Shown piece after piece: positions 1 to 8,698 of a DNA stretch of 41,005 bases; position 1 is the stretch's first letter; every line of letters starts with the position of its first letter. The stretch is from a virus. A program made the position numbers and the translations under genes. The notes beneath the pieces were generated by a model. It was not told where the DNA came from and did no database searches. It saw only the letters and a program-made list of their open reading frames with translations. The stretch lies in the IMG/VR virus record IMGVR_UViG_3300027844_000196, positions 1 through 41,005 of that record, one strand, 5' to 3'.

Positions 1-31
1 CTGTTTACTTAAACATTTATCCCAGGGTATA

Positions 32-1087
32 TTATGAGTTATTATCATATGTTTCAAATACTGTATTCAATGGTTGGTGACATCTAACAAAACTAGCACA
101 TTTAGGAATATCTTTTAATCGTCTTGCACCAATATAAGTACAACTTGACCTAACACCACCTAATATATCTTCTATTGTTTCTTTAACTGGTCCTCTATCT
201 GGTAATGTTACTGCTCGTCCTTCATTACCTCTATAACCATCTTTTCTTTTTCCGTGTATTTCTCTTGCTCTATCAGAAGACATTCCATAAAATTCTCTTT
301 TACCATTTTTACTTTCTACTTCACTTTCATTATGTCCTGCTAACATACCACCCAACATAACAAAATGAGCACCAGCACCAAATGCTTTCGCAATATCTCC
401 TGGCATATTACAACCACCATCTGCAACTATATGACCACCAACACCATTAGCAGCGTCAGCACACTCCATTACTGCACTAAATTGAGGTACCCCTACACCT
501 GCCATTGTTCTTGTTGTACATACACTACCTGGTCCAATACCTACTTTAACTACGTCTGCACCTTGTATAATTAATTCTTCTGTCATTTCTGCTGTCACCA
601 CATTACCTGCAATAATAGTTTTATCTGGATAATCATCCCTAACGCAACTTACAAAATCTGAAAAATTTGTGTGATATCCATTTGCTACATCTACAGTAAT
701 AAACTTAATGTCTGGATAACTCTTCAACACTTCTTTCATTGTAGCATAATCTTCAGCGTTATCTTGCCATAGCTTACCTGTACCTGTACATACTGATATA
801 TACTTTAATTTAATACCATCACCTACTGCTTTTCTCCATTGTTCTATTGTTGCTGTCTTTGTAATAGTAGTCATCATTTTATACTCTTGTATAACTTTCG
901 CCATACTAAATGTTCCTACTCCATCCATATTGGATGCTATTATTGGACAACACTCATACGTATGACCAGAATTTCTAAATGTAAACTTACGTGTCATTTC
1001 TACATCACGTCTTGATGATAATGTTGACCTTTTAGGTTTTAATAATACGTCTTTGTAATCTAATTTTACTTCGTTATCTAATCTCAT
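32..1087 (-). CDS. guaC: GMP reductase
   Basis: Reduces GMP to IMP with NADPH, so guanine nucleotides can be redirected into adenine nucleotides in the cytoplasm. The whole length aligns with E. coli GuaC from memory. It has an N-terminal KDVLLKPKRSTL block, the GNVVT segment, the catalytic-loop GIGPGSVCTTR (Cys about residue 190) and a DGGC segment. The CTTR form and the lack of CBS domains favour GMP reductase over IMP dehydrogenase. I chose the ATG at 1087 because it gives an ATGA overlap with the upstream gene and matches the E. coli start; an in-frame ATG at 1102 is the alternative. At 351 residues it is the usual family length and looks intact. It is the last complete gene of the minus-strand run. 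Confidence 0.93.
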   Translation of the reverse strand: MRLDNEVKLDYKDVLLKPKRSTLSSRRDVEMTRKFTFRNSGHTYECCPIIASNMDGVGTFSMAKVIQEYKMMTTITKTATIEQWRKAVGDGIKLKYISVCTGTGKLWQDNAEDYATMKEVLKSYPDIKFITVDVANGYHTNFSDFVSCVRDDYPDKTIIAGNVVTAEMTEELIIQGADVVKVGIGPGSVCTTRTMAGVGVPQFSAVMECADAANGVGGHIVADGGCNMPGDIAKAFGAGAHFVMLGGMLAGHNESEVESKNGKREFYGMSSDRAREIHGKRKDGYRGNEGRAVTLPDRGPVKETIEDILGGVRSSCTYIGARRLKDIPKCASFVRCHQPLNTVFETYDNNS

Positions 1088-1845
1088 TGTACTTTTCTCC
1101 AAGCAGTTCCATTTTTTATTTCTGTCATAGTAAATTGATTTGCTAGTAAACTATATATCCAGTTTAATCTAGCAGGTCTTATGGGTTGTTCTATTTTACT
1201 AAAATCGGTTAACCCTATTGGTACACCCATATTCATTTTATCACAAAATACAGGTATTCCATTCATAACAGCGTCAACTACAACTGCTGAATTATGAGAT
1301 ACTATAGCATATGCACCTTGTACTTCTTCTCTTAATGGTTTCATACTTTTTTTATCTCTTATTTTAATAGGTCTATCTGTATGTTGTTTTAAAGTCTTTA
1401 TAGTATCATCAACCCAACTACCTATATTATGATAGTCTATTTGAAAATTAGAAGGTGCTATAATTAATATATAACCGCCTTCTTTAGCCTCTTTCCAAGG
1501 TTTTAATTTTATATACTTTATATACTTTTTAATTCTTTCATTATCTTCATCTGTTAGTTCTTGTATAGTTTGAATATGATAATGATTTTTTGTTAATCTA
1601 TATATTCTCTCACCAGTTACCTTTGATGGTTTATGTCTATTACCATATAAGTAAGCGTGGTCAAAATAATAAAACTCTTTACTTTGTTTCAAAAGTTCGC
1701 CTGTGCCTCTTAATATTCCAAAACAAGTAATAGGTTTATTCAAATCAACATCTTTAACATTATGTAATGTACCTTCTGCACTTTTAACAAAATGTCTTAC
1801 AATATCATCTGTCGCTGGTCTTGTCAGTAGTCCTTGTATCATCAT
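1084..1845 (-). CDS. Putative GT-B type glycosyltransferase / capsule-type surface polysaccharide protein
   Basis: About 253 residues with no family I can name firmly. The C-terminal half has a segment AIVSHNSAVVVDAVMNGIPVF, which resembles the donor-binding end of GT-B fold and Kps-type capsule enzymes (a small-residue loop, then an acidic helix, then GIPV). A strand-like YILIIAPS block precedes it at about residue 140. The gene sits among glycosyltransferases and sugar-nucleotide enzymes, which supports a glycan role. It begins immediately after the stop of the ATP-grasp gene (two consecutive ATGs) and its stop overlaps the guaC start. Role in glycan assembly is inferred; donor and acceptor are unknown. 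Confidence 0.55.
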   Translation of the reverse strand: MMIQGLLTRPATDDIVRHFVKSAEGTLHNVKDVDLNKPITCFGILRGTGELLKQSKEFYYFDHAYLYGNRHKPSKVTGERIYRLTKNHYHIQTIQELTDEDNERIKKYIKYIKLKPWKEAKEGGYILIIAPSNFQIDYHNIGSWVDDTIKTLKQHTDRPIKIRDKKSMKPLREEVQGAYAIVSHNSAVVVDAVMNGIPVFCDKMNMGVPIGLTDFSKIEQPIRPARLNWIYSLLANQFTMTEIKNGTAWRKVQ

Positions 1846-2931
1846 CTATTTCTTCTGTTGCGACTCTCCTCTTGGAAATCGGAAATTGACGTCCATCGCC
1901 CAGGAAGTCCTGCCACGTTTGAGTATACCTATTGGTTCCAACTCCTTTAATTTTTTAATAACTTTAGAAGCTAATCCGTTTTTAGCTATAAACAAAATCA
2001 TATCATCATAGTTCATCTTTAAATTGAATAAACAACCTCTATACATATATCCTTTTCGGAGTCCAGGCATAAGGTTAGCTTCAATAAAATGCGGAACACC
2101 ACGATTGTTCATTTTAATATCTATTCTTCCTAAAGACTTACCACCCAATGCTTTAAAAGAACCTTTTGCTAATTTAGAAAGTTTGTTAAAAATTTTAATA
2201 TCGGTTACTGGAATTACTTCTTCTTCATCATTTTTTTTAATGTCAAAATCAAGAATATGATGTCCATTTACATTCTCCTTTACAATAATTTCTACTGGCA
2301 TAGCTCTTACACTTCCATTAGTGTTATTTTTAAAAATACCTACGCTGTATTCTTTTCCAGGCAAATATGTTTCTACTAGAGAAGATAAATTATGTTTTAG
2401 TTTAATATCTAAAACTTTTGCTTTAAAACTTTCAAAATCATACACGATGGAATTCTTATCAATGCCTCTACTATCACCACCTATTACTGGTTTTATAAAA
2501 AGAGGAAACTTAATAGGAATTGATAATTCAGTTTTATGTTTCCCTGGTATAGTTATGAAAAAATCTGCTGTTTTAATTTTAGCTCTTTGCATAATTTTTT
2601 TAGCTCTACTTTTATTACTCTCGTTGTCTAGTGCCTCTCTACTAGAAGCAATATAAGGAATGTCATACATTTCCAGATAATCATTAAGCCATATATTTCT
2701 GTTATCAAAATTAAAATATTTAACACCAGAGAATACTAAATCAGGTTTTCTTATTGCTAGTTGCTCTAAATCTTCTTTAGAAGTAATTGTTGTAATTGAA
2801 ACATTTTTATAACGTTTAGATAAGATTTTTAAAATTTTTTCTTCTTCTAATATAATTCCTACATTGTCTTGGTGAGCATTTACATCACCAAAGTTTGGAA
2901 CAATAACTATCTCAATTGATTTATCTATCAT
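1846..2931 (-). CDS. ATP-grasp family ligase (D-Ala-D-Ala ligase-like)
   Basis: About 361 residues with an ATP-grasp layout. A Rossmann-like N-terminal part has the segment PDLVFSG. Then come KSRAKKIMQRAKI, the ATP-binding strand FPLFIKPVIGGDSRGI (about 150), a VETYLPGKEYSVGI segment (about 195), GRIDIKMNNRG (about 275) and a metal-binding HFIEANLMPGL (about 292) with the E-x-N signature. The nearest familiar layout is D-Ala-D-Ala ligase or carboxylate-amine ligases, which join a carboxylate to an amine through an acyl phosphate. Its place among glycosyltransferases suggests it ligates an amino acid or similar group onto a surface sugar or peptide, but the substrate cannot be read from sequence. 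The start overlaps the end of a 46-residue ORF by 11 bases. Confidence 0.8.
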   Translation of the reverse strand: MIDKSIEIVIVPNFGDVNAHQDNVGIILEEEKILKILSKRYKNVSITTITSKEDLEQLAIRKPDLVFSGVKYFNFDNRNIWLNDYLEMYDIPYIASSREALDNESNKSRAKKIMQRAKIKTADFFITIPGKHKTELSIPIKFPLFIKPVIGGDSRGIDKNSIVYDFESFKAKVLDIKLKHNLSSLVETYLPGKEYSVGIFKNNTNGSVRAMPVEIIVKENVNGHHILDFDIKKNDEEEVIPVTDIKIFNKLSKLAKGSFKALGGKSLGRIDIKMNNRGVPHFIEANLMPGLRKGYMYRGCLFNLKMNYDDMILFIAKNGLASKVIKKLKELEPIGILKRGRTSWAMDVNFRFPRGESQQKK

Positions 2932-3061
2932 CTATTTCTTCTGTTGCAAGTTTAGTTTCCCATTTAAGAATAATGTTTTGTAAAGATTGAAAATGTGGAT
3001 TATTAGTATGTACTAAATCGTCCCTTACTTTTTTAATCTCTTCTAGTATTTCTCTAATCAT
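2921..3061 (-). CDS. Small hypothetical protein, 46 residues
   Basis: A short ORF from ATG at 3061 to TAA at 2921, beginning MIREILEEIKKVRDD. It is predicted to be a charged amphipathic helix with no signal or membrane segment. Two things support it. Its ATG forms an ATGA overlap with the stop of the preceding 55-residue gene, and it fills what would otherwise be an empty gap in a tightly packed operon. Its end overlaps the ATP-grasp start by 11 bases, the typical coupling here. Function unknown. Confidence 0.6.
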   Translation of the reverse strand: MIREILEEIKKVRDDLVHTNNPHFQSLQNIILKWETKLATEEIDDR

Positions 3062-3225
3062 TTTACACTCTTCTTGTTGTTCCATATATTATTATTAAAT
3101 ACTTGTATCAAACGTGTTAGTTCAACCTCGTATTGTTTTCCTTGTTTGTTGGTAAATAAAACTTTGCAATCCTTTACCGGTAAATCTAAATCACCATATT
3201 TAAGTATATCTATTTTATCTGTCAT
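3058..3225 (-). CDS. Small hypothetical protein, 55 residues
   Basis: The longest reading opens at 3270, but the ATG at 3225 makes an exact ATGA overlap with the stop of the upstream glycosyltransferase, so I use that start (MTDKIDILKYGDLDLP). The product is soluble and mixed-charge, with a short strand-like motif CKVLFTNKQGKQYEVEL. No known family recognised. It is probably translated by coupling with its neighbours. Confidence 0.6.
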   Translation of the reverse strand: MTDKIDILKYGDLDLPVKDCKVLFTNKQGKQYEVELTRLIQVFNNNIWNNKKSVK

Positions 3226-3899
3226 TTTATCATATTTGTTTCTGTTGTTTCTTCTTTTAATTTTTGCCATTCATCTGCATAATCACAATGTAAATAATCT
3301 ACAAACCAAGGTCCACCTTCTGTAAAATGTACATTTTTAACATCATCTTTCTTTTCATATTCTCCACTTAACCAATTCCACTCTAAAGGTAGTTCACCAA
3401 TCATCTTATCATTTTCTAACCATTTAAATTGATGTAATTGTAATCCTGTTGCACTATTAACATAATCAGGTGTTAGTGCTGTACACTTATCACAATTCAT
3501 TAACATAAAACTTGACCAATTTTTCTTTTCATATTTTGTTTGTGTTTGACCTAAAAACTTCTTTTGATTTCTTGGTACATAATCGTGCTTACATACTTGT
3601 ACGGCATACTTCTCATCACGCAATCTCCATAGTTCAGCAACATCTGTAAGCATTAACTGGTCACAATCCATAAACAATGCCCAACCCTTATAATTCATAA
3701 GGTGTGGTACTATAAATCTACTAAAACTAAATTCAGTTGATTCTATATTACTACGTTCTCTAGTAAAGTTGTCTTTTATATTAGGCAAATATATTGGTGT
3801 AATAGATACAGGTCTTGTACTATGTTTTAATATACTATATGATAGCACATTAAATGCTATCTTCTCTTTACTATCGTATCCTATAAACACTCGGATCAT
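3222..3899 (-). CDS. Glycosyltransferase, GT-A fold (GT8-like)
   Basis: About 225 residues opening with VFIGYDSKEKIAFNVLSYSI, a nucleotide-sugar-binding start typical of GT8-like enzymes. A clear D-x-D motif (FMDCDQ, about residue 77-80) should bind the metal and sugar nucleotide. The segment TEFSFSRFIVPHLM just before it matches the usual pattern leading to the D-x-D strand. A later LPLEWNWL segment is also seen in this group. It likely transfers a sugar to a surface or phage glycan. It overlaps the downstream small gene by an ATGA and abuts the upstream 69-residue gene. The donor is unknown. Confidence 0.78.
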   Translation of the reverse strand: MIRVFIGYDSKEKIAFNVLSYSILKHSTRPVSITPIYLPNIKDNFTRERSNIESTEFSFSRFIVPHLMNYKGWALFMDCDQLMLTDVAELWRLRDEKYAVQVCKHDYVPRNQKKFLGQTQTKYEKKNWSSFMLMNCDKCTALTPDYVNSATGLQLHQFKWLENDKMIGELPLEWNWLSGEYEKKDDVKNVHFTEGGPWFVDYLHCDYADEWQKLKEETTETNMIK

Positions 3900-4108
3900 T
3901 ATAATGGCATTCTTATATTTTTACGCAATGCTCTTATTAATTCTCCAATTTTATCTATAATCGCAATCATATCAGGATCCGTAATATGGTGTTTTTGTTC
4001 CTTTAACTTATCATATTCTTCTAAAGGTATTGTAACCGTTCTTTGTATTGAAGATTCATTTTCATAACTAGCGGCTTCTGCTCTTGCTTGGTCATCATTT
4101 TGGTTCAT
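3899..4108 (-). CDS. Hypothetical protein, 69 residues
   Basis: A short charged protein beginning MNQNDDQARAEAASYENES, followed by a segment with TIPLEEYDKLKEQKH and a C-terminal helix MIAIIDKIGELIRALRKN. No membrane segment or metal motif. It overlaps the start-side neighbour by 14 bases and the downstream glycosyltransferase by one base, consistent with a coupled operon gene. Function unknown. Confidence 0.6.
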   Translation of the reverse strand: MNQNDDQARAEAASYENESSIQRTVTIPLEEYDKLKEQKHHITDPDMIAIIDKIGELIRALRKNIRMPL

Positions 4109-4862
4109 TTGTGTGTTTTCTCCATTCTGGACTATTTGCTTGTTGTTTTCTTTTACCTTTTCTATGGTCTATATATGGATTAAGAAACGTATCTCTTGCC
4201 ATTATATGTCCATTTCTACCATCCCCTAGTGGTTTTTCACTATACCTGGGATCATCTTTAAACATTTGCCTAGTAGCGTCCAATGTATGGCAATCTGTCC
4301 AAAAATTCTTTCCTAATTTCTGTATTGAATATACTTTATCTGTTATATACCAGTTTTTATATTCTTCAAAAAATTCAGTAGTTATTAAACTGTTTGAATT
4401 AAATGCAACAAAACCTGTTTCTGTATATTGTTGTGGTCTATTATAAAATGACATAAATGTCATATTTGGTAAACAGTTCTGATACCAAGTAGAAGGTATT
4501 GTGCCCATAAACTTACAATCACTATCTACATAATATATTTTAGTTGCCCAATTTCTTGCTGCTGATTGAGCAAATACTTTATAACTAAATCTTATCGCTT
4601 CTTCATAAAAATTATTTGCTGTTCTATGTTTATTTCTTTGAACAAAATCTTTTAAATCTGGTTCATAATCAAATAAATTCTTATAATATACATTACGTCT
4701 TGGAGGATATAGTTTTGGATTATCTTCAACAAAAACATACAAAGGTACTACTTGTTTTGTTGCCACGTATGTGTCAATTAATTGATGAGCATACTCATCA
4801 TATAATCTTTTATTAAATGTTGCACAAAACATAGTTCCGGTAGATGGTACTTGAGGTTCCAT
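4095..4862 (-). CDS. Putative GT-A type glycosyltransferase-like protein
   Basis: About 255 residues. It starts with a strand (TMFCATFNKRLYDEYA) and has an aspartate-rich motif YYVDSDCKF at about residue 115 that looks like a GT-A metal-binding D-x-D. Downstream segments NMTFMSFYNRP and ETGFVAFN resemble acceptor-side strands of such enzymes. I used the ATG at 4862, which overlaps the gmd stop as TAATG. An ATG nine bases upstream at 4871 is equally possible, since GGAG sits close to both. Its place in the sugar operon supports a glycan role. Family assignment is by fold motif only. Confidence 0.6.
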   Translation of the reverse strand: MEPQVPSTGTMFCATFNKRLYDEYAHQLIDTYVATKQVVPLYVFVEDNPKLYPPRRNVYYKNLFDYEPDLKDFVQRNKHRTANNFYEEAIRFSYKVFAQSAARNWATKIYYVDSDCKFMGTIPSTWYQNCLPNMTFMSFYNRPQQYTETGFVAFNSNSLITTEFFEEYKNWYITDKVYSIQKLGKNFWTDCHTLDATRQMFKDDPRYSEKPLGDGRNGHIMARDTFLNPYIDHRKGKRKQQANSPEWRKHTNEPK

Positions 4863-5917
4863 TATATACATTTCTCCGGTGAATCAAATATACTCATTTC
4901 AGATACAACTGTTGAACTATCTAATCCTTCTCGTTCTAAATCTGCGTCTACCATTTCTTTCATTAAACTTTGTACATTATGTTTATGTTCCCAACCAAGT
5001 ACTTCTCTTGCTTTCGTAGCATCCCCTTGTAATACATCTACCTCAGCGGGTCTTAAATGTTTCTTATCAGTAGTAATGATTAATAAATTACCATCTGTAA
5101 AACACTCATTATCTTTCCAATAATGTTTTATTTCTTTATAATCTAATGCCATATCACAAAATTGTTTTACATTATGAATTTCACCAGTTGCTAATACATA
5201 GTCATCTGGTTTATCGTGTTGTAGCATTTGCCACATACCTCTAACAAAATCCTCAGCGTGTCCCCAATCTCTTTTTGCTGTTAAATTTCCTAATACAATA
5301 GGAGTACTATCTTTCATCCATTTTGCTAAACCTTTTGATATCTTTCTAGTTACAAAGTCCTCACCTCTATGGGCACTTTCGTGATTGAATAATAAACCAC
5401 AACAAGCAAACATACCATATGCTTCTCTATAGTTAATTGTTATGTGATGAGCAAATAGTTTCGCAACACCGTATGGACTTCTAGGCCAAAATTTTGTTGT
5501 TTCTTTTTGTGGAGTTTCAAATACTTTACCAAACATTTCACTTGTACTTGCTTGATAGAATTTTATTTTAGGATTAACCTGTCTTATACTTTCTAGTATT
5601 CTTAAACAACCCATAGCGTCTACTAACGTAGCAAGTTCTGGTTGTTTAAATGATAGCCATACAAATGATTGAGCAGCTAAATTATACACTTCGTCAGGTT
5701 TAGTTTCTTCTATTGCTCTACGTATATTCGCTTGGTCTATTACATCAAGTTCAACAAACTCAATCTTATCTGTAATACCCATTTCATCTAATCGCCAATG
5801 TTTTGGTGATGTACTTCGTCTTTGTCCACCAAATACTTTATAACCTTTTTCTAATAATAATTTAGCAAGATAGGCGCCGTCTTGTCCAGTTATACCTGTT
5901 ATTAATGCTCTTTTCAT
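4862..5917 (-). CDS. gmd: GDP-mannose 4,6-dehydratase
   Basis: Converts GDP-D-mannose to GDP-4-keto-6-deoxy-D-mannose with bound NADP(H). The 351 residues show the short-chain dehydrogenase GITGQDGAYLAK nucleotide loop at residues 8-19, the STSEMFG catalytic segment at about 124, the SPYGVAK Y-x-x-x-K pair at about 149, and an NHES..RGEDFVTRKI block typical of Gmd. Length is normal. It starts with an ATGA overlap with the methyltransferase gene. A ColD-like dehydratase lies one gene away and could use its product directly, so the two probably form one deoxysugar pathway. Confidence 0.93.
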   Translation of the reverse strand: MKRALITGITGQDGAYLAKLLLEKGYKVFGGQRRSTSPKHWRLDEMGITDKIEFVELDVIDQANIRRAIEETKPDEVYNLAAQSFVWLSFKQPELATLVDAMGCLRILESIRQVNPKIKFYQASTSEMFGKVFETPQKETTKFWPRSPYGVAKLFAHHITINYREAYGMFACCGLLFNHESAHRGEDFVTRKISKGLAKWMKDSTPIVLGNLTAKRDWGHAEDFVRGMWQMLQHDKPDDYVLATGEIHNVKQFCDMALDYKEIKHYWKDNECFTDGNLLIITTDKKHLRPAEVDVLQGDATKAREVLGWEHKHNVQSLMKEMVDADLEREGLDSSTVVSEMSIFDSPEKCI

Positions 5918-6558
5918 TTACTTTTCCTTTCCAAATAATAATAATTACATCCTTGACCGTGAGAACCATAAAGAGAATCATATATTTTATGTTTAACATT
6001 AAAATAATTTTTAATGTGATTACTAAATTCAAACTCACTATATCCAAATACAGGCATAGTTAAGTCTTTATTTACAGTAAAAATAGGATTAGGTGTATCG
6101 TCCTCCTTATTGAAAACTCTAATAAACATTTTTCCTGAAGGTTTTAATATTCTATGATACTCTTTTATAATTGATATAGTATCTTGTGGATAATTTACGT
6201 GTAAAGCACCAGCGTCAATAAGAAAATCAAAACTATTTTCTTCAATCTTATCTAATTTTCTTACATCTCCAGTAAGAAATTTTCCTTTGGGTAACCGCTT
6301 TTGAGTTCTTTCTATCACCGTTTGTGAAAAATCTACACCTGTTACCTCAAACCCCTCATTTATAAGATATTCAGAATTTCTACCATCTGCACATCCACAA
6401 TCTAAAACCTTTAGATTTTTTTCAAAATTATAATACTTTATAAAATCAACAACGTGGTCATCTTGTAACTTTTTAAAACCCATTTCATAATCCCAAGGTC
6501 CACCAGTTGGGTGTTGTTTAAAAAATTTATCCCACTCTTCAGTTATCTCTTCAAACAT
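5914..6558 (-). CDS. Class I SAM-dependent methyltransferase
   Basis: About 214 residues with the SAM-binding motif I LKVLDCGCADGRNSEYL (about 50), an acidic motif II segment VTGVDFSQ (about 73), motif FLTGDVRKLD (about 93) and a hydrophobic post-motif FDFLIDAGALHV. The substrate is not readable. Because it lies between gmd and the ColD-like gene, methylation of a sugar or sugar nucleotide is a reasonable inference. It starts just after the ColD-like stop and overlaps gmd by four bases. Confidence 0.82.
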   Translation of the reverse strand: MFEEITEEWDKFFKQHPTGGPWDYEMGFKKLQDDHVVDFIKYYNFEKNLKVLDCGCADGRNSEYLINEGFEVTGVDFSQTVIERTQKRLPKGKFLTGDVRKLDKIEENSFDFLIDAGALHVNYPQDTISIIKEYHRILKPSGKMFIRVFNKEDDTPNPIFTVNKDLTMPVFGYSEFEFSNHIKNYFNVKHKIYDSLYGSHGQGCNYYYLERKSK

Positions 6559-6559
6559 T

Positions 6560-7714
6560 TCACTTTATCTCCTTTATTATATTGTATACCATATCAATGT
6601 TTTCTTTTAAATCTCTTATATCATTTCCTATAAACAAACCATTGTTATGGATATAATCTGCATTGGGACAACTATTATTATAATAGTCAAGATAATCTAT
6701 TACAGGATTGTTCATAAAATTACCTGCAACAATAGGTCTACACTCTACTCCATTTTCTGTAAGTTTCTTAACAACTTCATCACGTTTACCTTTTAAATTG
6801 TTTTGTAATACTAGTGAGAATCCAAACCAACTAGACGTTCCTATTTCTTTCTGTAATAAAATATCTTTATTATCTTTAAATTTATGTTGAAAATATTTAG
6901 CATTACGAATTCTTTGAGTTCTCATTTCCATTTCTTTTTTAAGTTGCACACTACCTATTGCACCACTCATTTCTAATGGTCTTACACTATAACCTGGAGT
7001 TACAAACGTAAAACTATCTTTAAACTTATCTCCAGTCTTCTTATAAATTTTATTATCGTCTGGTAAATCTCTACACCAACCGTGTGCTCTTAATGACCTT
7101 AAATAATCTGCGTCATCTTTATTTCTACAGGCAATCATACCACCTTCCATTGTTTGTAAGTGATGTGAAAAGAAAAAAGAAAAACTACCTAAATCAGCAA
7201 ACGTTCCACAATATTCAAAGTTATATGTCTGAGCACCTAAACTCTCACAATTGTCCTCTATTACCATAAGTTTGTGTTCTCTAGCAATATGCATTAATGA
7301 ATAATGGTCACAGGAGTTACCTAAAAGATTAACTGCAAATATAGCGCAAGTATCGTCATTAATTGCTTCTCTAACTTTATTAGGGTCTATATTTAAAGTT
7401 TCTCTATCTACATCTACAAAATTTAATTTGAAACCGTATTGTTGTAATGGAAAGAAAGTTGTTGACCAAGAAACAGCAGGTACAATTATATTACCACCTT
7501 TTTCATATTTTAATTTTAACAATGCTATCATTAATAGATTGGCAGTTGAACCACTATTAACCATAACTGCTTCATTACATCTAAAATATTTGGCAAACTC
7601 TTGCTCAAATTTCTTGACGTATGGACCCATTGTATATCGTCCACTTTTTATGACTTCTTGTATTGCGTGTAACTCTTTATGATCCCAAGTATCACTAGCT
7701 AATGGATATTTCAT
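6560..7714 (-). CDS. DegT/DnrJ-fold PLP enzyme, ColD-like GDP-4-keto-6-deoxymannose 3-dehydratase
   Basis: About 384 residues of the DegT/DnrJ/EryC1 fold: NSGSTANLLM (about 53-62), IEDNCESLGA (about 152) and the cofactor segment SFFFSHHLQTMEGGM (about 179-193). In sugar aminotransferases a lysine forms the internal aldimine here. This protein has SHH instead, the form known in the 3-dehydratases ColD and RfbH (E1), which remove the C3 hydroxyl. ColD fits best on length and because gmd, which makes its substrate, is in the same operon. The ATG at 7714 has AGGAG five bases upstream, so I prefer it to the GTG at 7720. Confidence 0.83.
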   Translation of the reverse strand: MKYPLASDTWDHKELHAIQEVIKSGRYTMGPYVKKFEQEFAKYFRCNEAVMVNSGSTANLLMIALLKLKYEKGGNIIVPAVSWSTTFFPLQQYGFKLNFVDVDRETLNIDPNKVREAINDDTCAIFAVNLLGNSCDHYSLMHIAREHKLMVIEDNCESLGAQTYNFEYCGTFADLGSFSFFFSHHLQTMEGGMIACRNKDDADYLRSLRAHGWCRDLPDDNKIYKKTGDKFKDSFTFVTPGYSVRPLEMSGAIGSVQLKKEMEMRTQRIRNAKYFQHKFKDNKDILLQKEIGTSSWFGFSLVLQNNLKGKRDEVVKKLTENGVECRPIVAGNFMNNPVIDYLDYYNNSCPNADYIHNNGLFIGNDIRDLKENIDMVYNIIKEIK

Positions 7715-7729
7715 AATCACTCCTTATCT

Positions 7730-8698
7730 CTATTTATGTAGTCTGTCATATACTAGTTTCCACTTATTTGCTATCGCTTTTGGTGTATAATGTTTATCTA
7801 TATGCATTTGAGCATTTTTAATTTTGTATAACACTTGTTCAGGATTTTCAAGCATTAGGCTATATGTTGTATGAAAATCACCTATGTATAAGTAATTTTT
7901 TAAATCTTCATAACTTTTTATACCTGGATTTGTTAATACTATTCTACCTTGTTGTAATGCGTCAATAGGTCTATTATTTCCTTTACATCTTGATTCTCTA
8001 TCAGAAGTAACTGGTAATAAAACAAAATCTGATTCATTAACTAACTGCTCTTGTTTATCAAAGTTCCAATCTATTAAACTATGATATTCTTTAAGACCTT
8101 CTTCTTCTAATTCTTTTTTTTCTTCTGGTTTTAACCAAAATTGTCCATATTTATTTAAATATTTGTATGCTTTAGGTGGGTCTTTTGGTTTATTTGTCAT
8201 AATATCAACTTTAGTTTTTTTTAAAGAATTTAAAGTTGATTTAACTTTAAGCCAATCTATTTTTCTATAATTACCTTCTGCACCATAATAAAATGCTTTC
8301 ATACTTTCTTTTACTGCAAACTTTGGCACACCTCTTTTTCTTTCAGTAGGGTCAGGTATAATAACAGAATCTTTACCAACTTCATCTAATATAATTGTTC
8401 TTAAATTATCGCAAGTTGTAGTAACTACTGTTGCTTTTGGTATTGTATAATACCAATGTTTAAGCATCATAAACTTATCATCTGCAACATCAACAATATA
8501 TTTAATATCGTGTTTTATACAATGTTCAGCATCCTCTCTAGTATGTCTTTTACCTAATACTGCAACATCACTTTTTTGTAAAGTTTTAATATCATCTGTG
8601 ACTTTACTATCCAACATATTCTCCGCTACTATATTTGCTCTTGTTCTATAAGAATAAGGCACTCTGGCAGTTCTTTTAGGTGTTACAAAAACTAACAT
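7730..8698 (-). CDS. Putative GT-B glycosyltransferase
   Basis: About 322 residues with the layout of a GT-B enzyme. The N-terminal half has strand/helix segments such as IKYIVDVADD and VVTTTCDNLRTIIL, like the usual region describing a bound donor. The C-terminal half has ESDFVLLPVTSD, then RPIDALQQGRIVLTNPGIKSYEDL, which resembles the conserved acidic/GIP region of GT4-like enzymes. A final IANKWKLVYDRL helix is also typical. It overlaps the deoD stop by seven bases. Donor and acceptor unknown; the operon suggests a surface glycan. Confidence 0.7.
   Translation of the reverse strand: MLVFVTPKRTARVPYSYRTRANIVAENMLDSKVTDDIKTLQKSDVAVLGKRHTREDAEHCIKHDIKYIVDVADDKFMMLKHWYYTIPKATVVTTTCDNLRTIILDEVGKDSVIIPDPTERKRGVPKFAVKESMKAFYYGAEGNYRKIDWLKVKSTLNSLKKTKVDIMTNKPKDPPKAYKYLNKYGQFWLKPEEKKELEEEGLKEYHSLIDWNFDKQEQLVNESDFVLLPVTSDRESRCKGNNRPIDALQQGRIVLTNPGIKSYEDLKNYLYIGDFHTTYSLMLENPEQVLYKIKNAQMHIDKHYTPKAIANKWKLVYDRLHK

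Noticed and set aside
32-1087. IMP dehydrogenase
   Set aside because: No CBS domains, and the GSVCTTR loop and length match GMP reductase.
1703-2011. Plus-strand open frame of 102 residues
   Set aside because: Spans two well-supported minus-strand genes with no start signal; a shadow.
4084-4446. 120-residue plus-strand open frame
   Set aside because: Antisense to the GT-A-like gene and Leu/Phe/Ser-rich from complementing AT-rich codons; no independent support.
5862-6047. 61-residue minus-strand frame between gmd and the methyltransferase
   Set aside because: It overlaps both coding regions and only reflects hydrophobic codons in the third frame.
6560-7714. Reading as RfbH (E1) iron-sulfur dehydratase
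   Set aside because: RfbH is longer with an iron-sulfur cysteine set; this protein is about 384 residues and sits beside gmd, so ColD-like is better.
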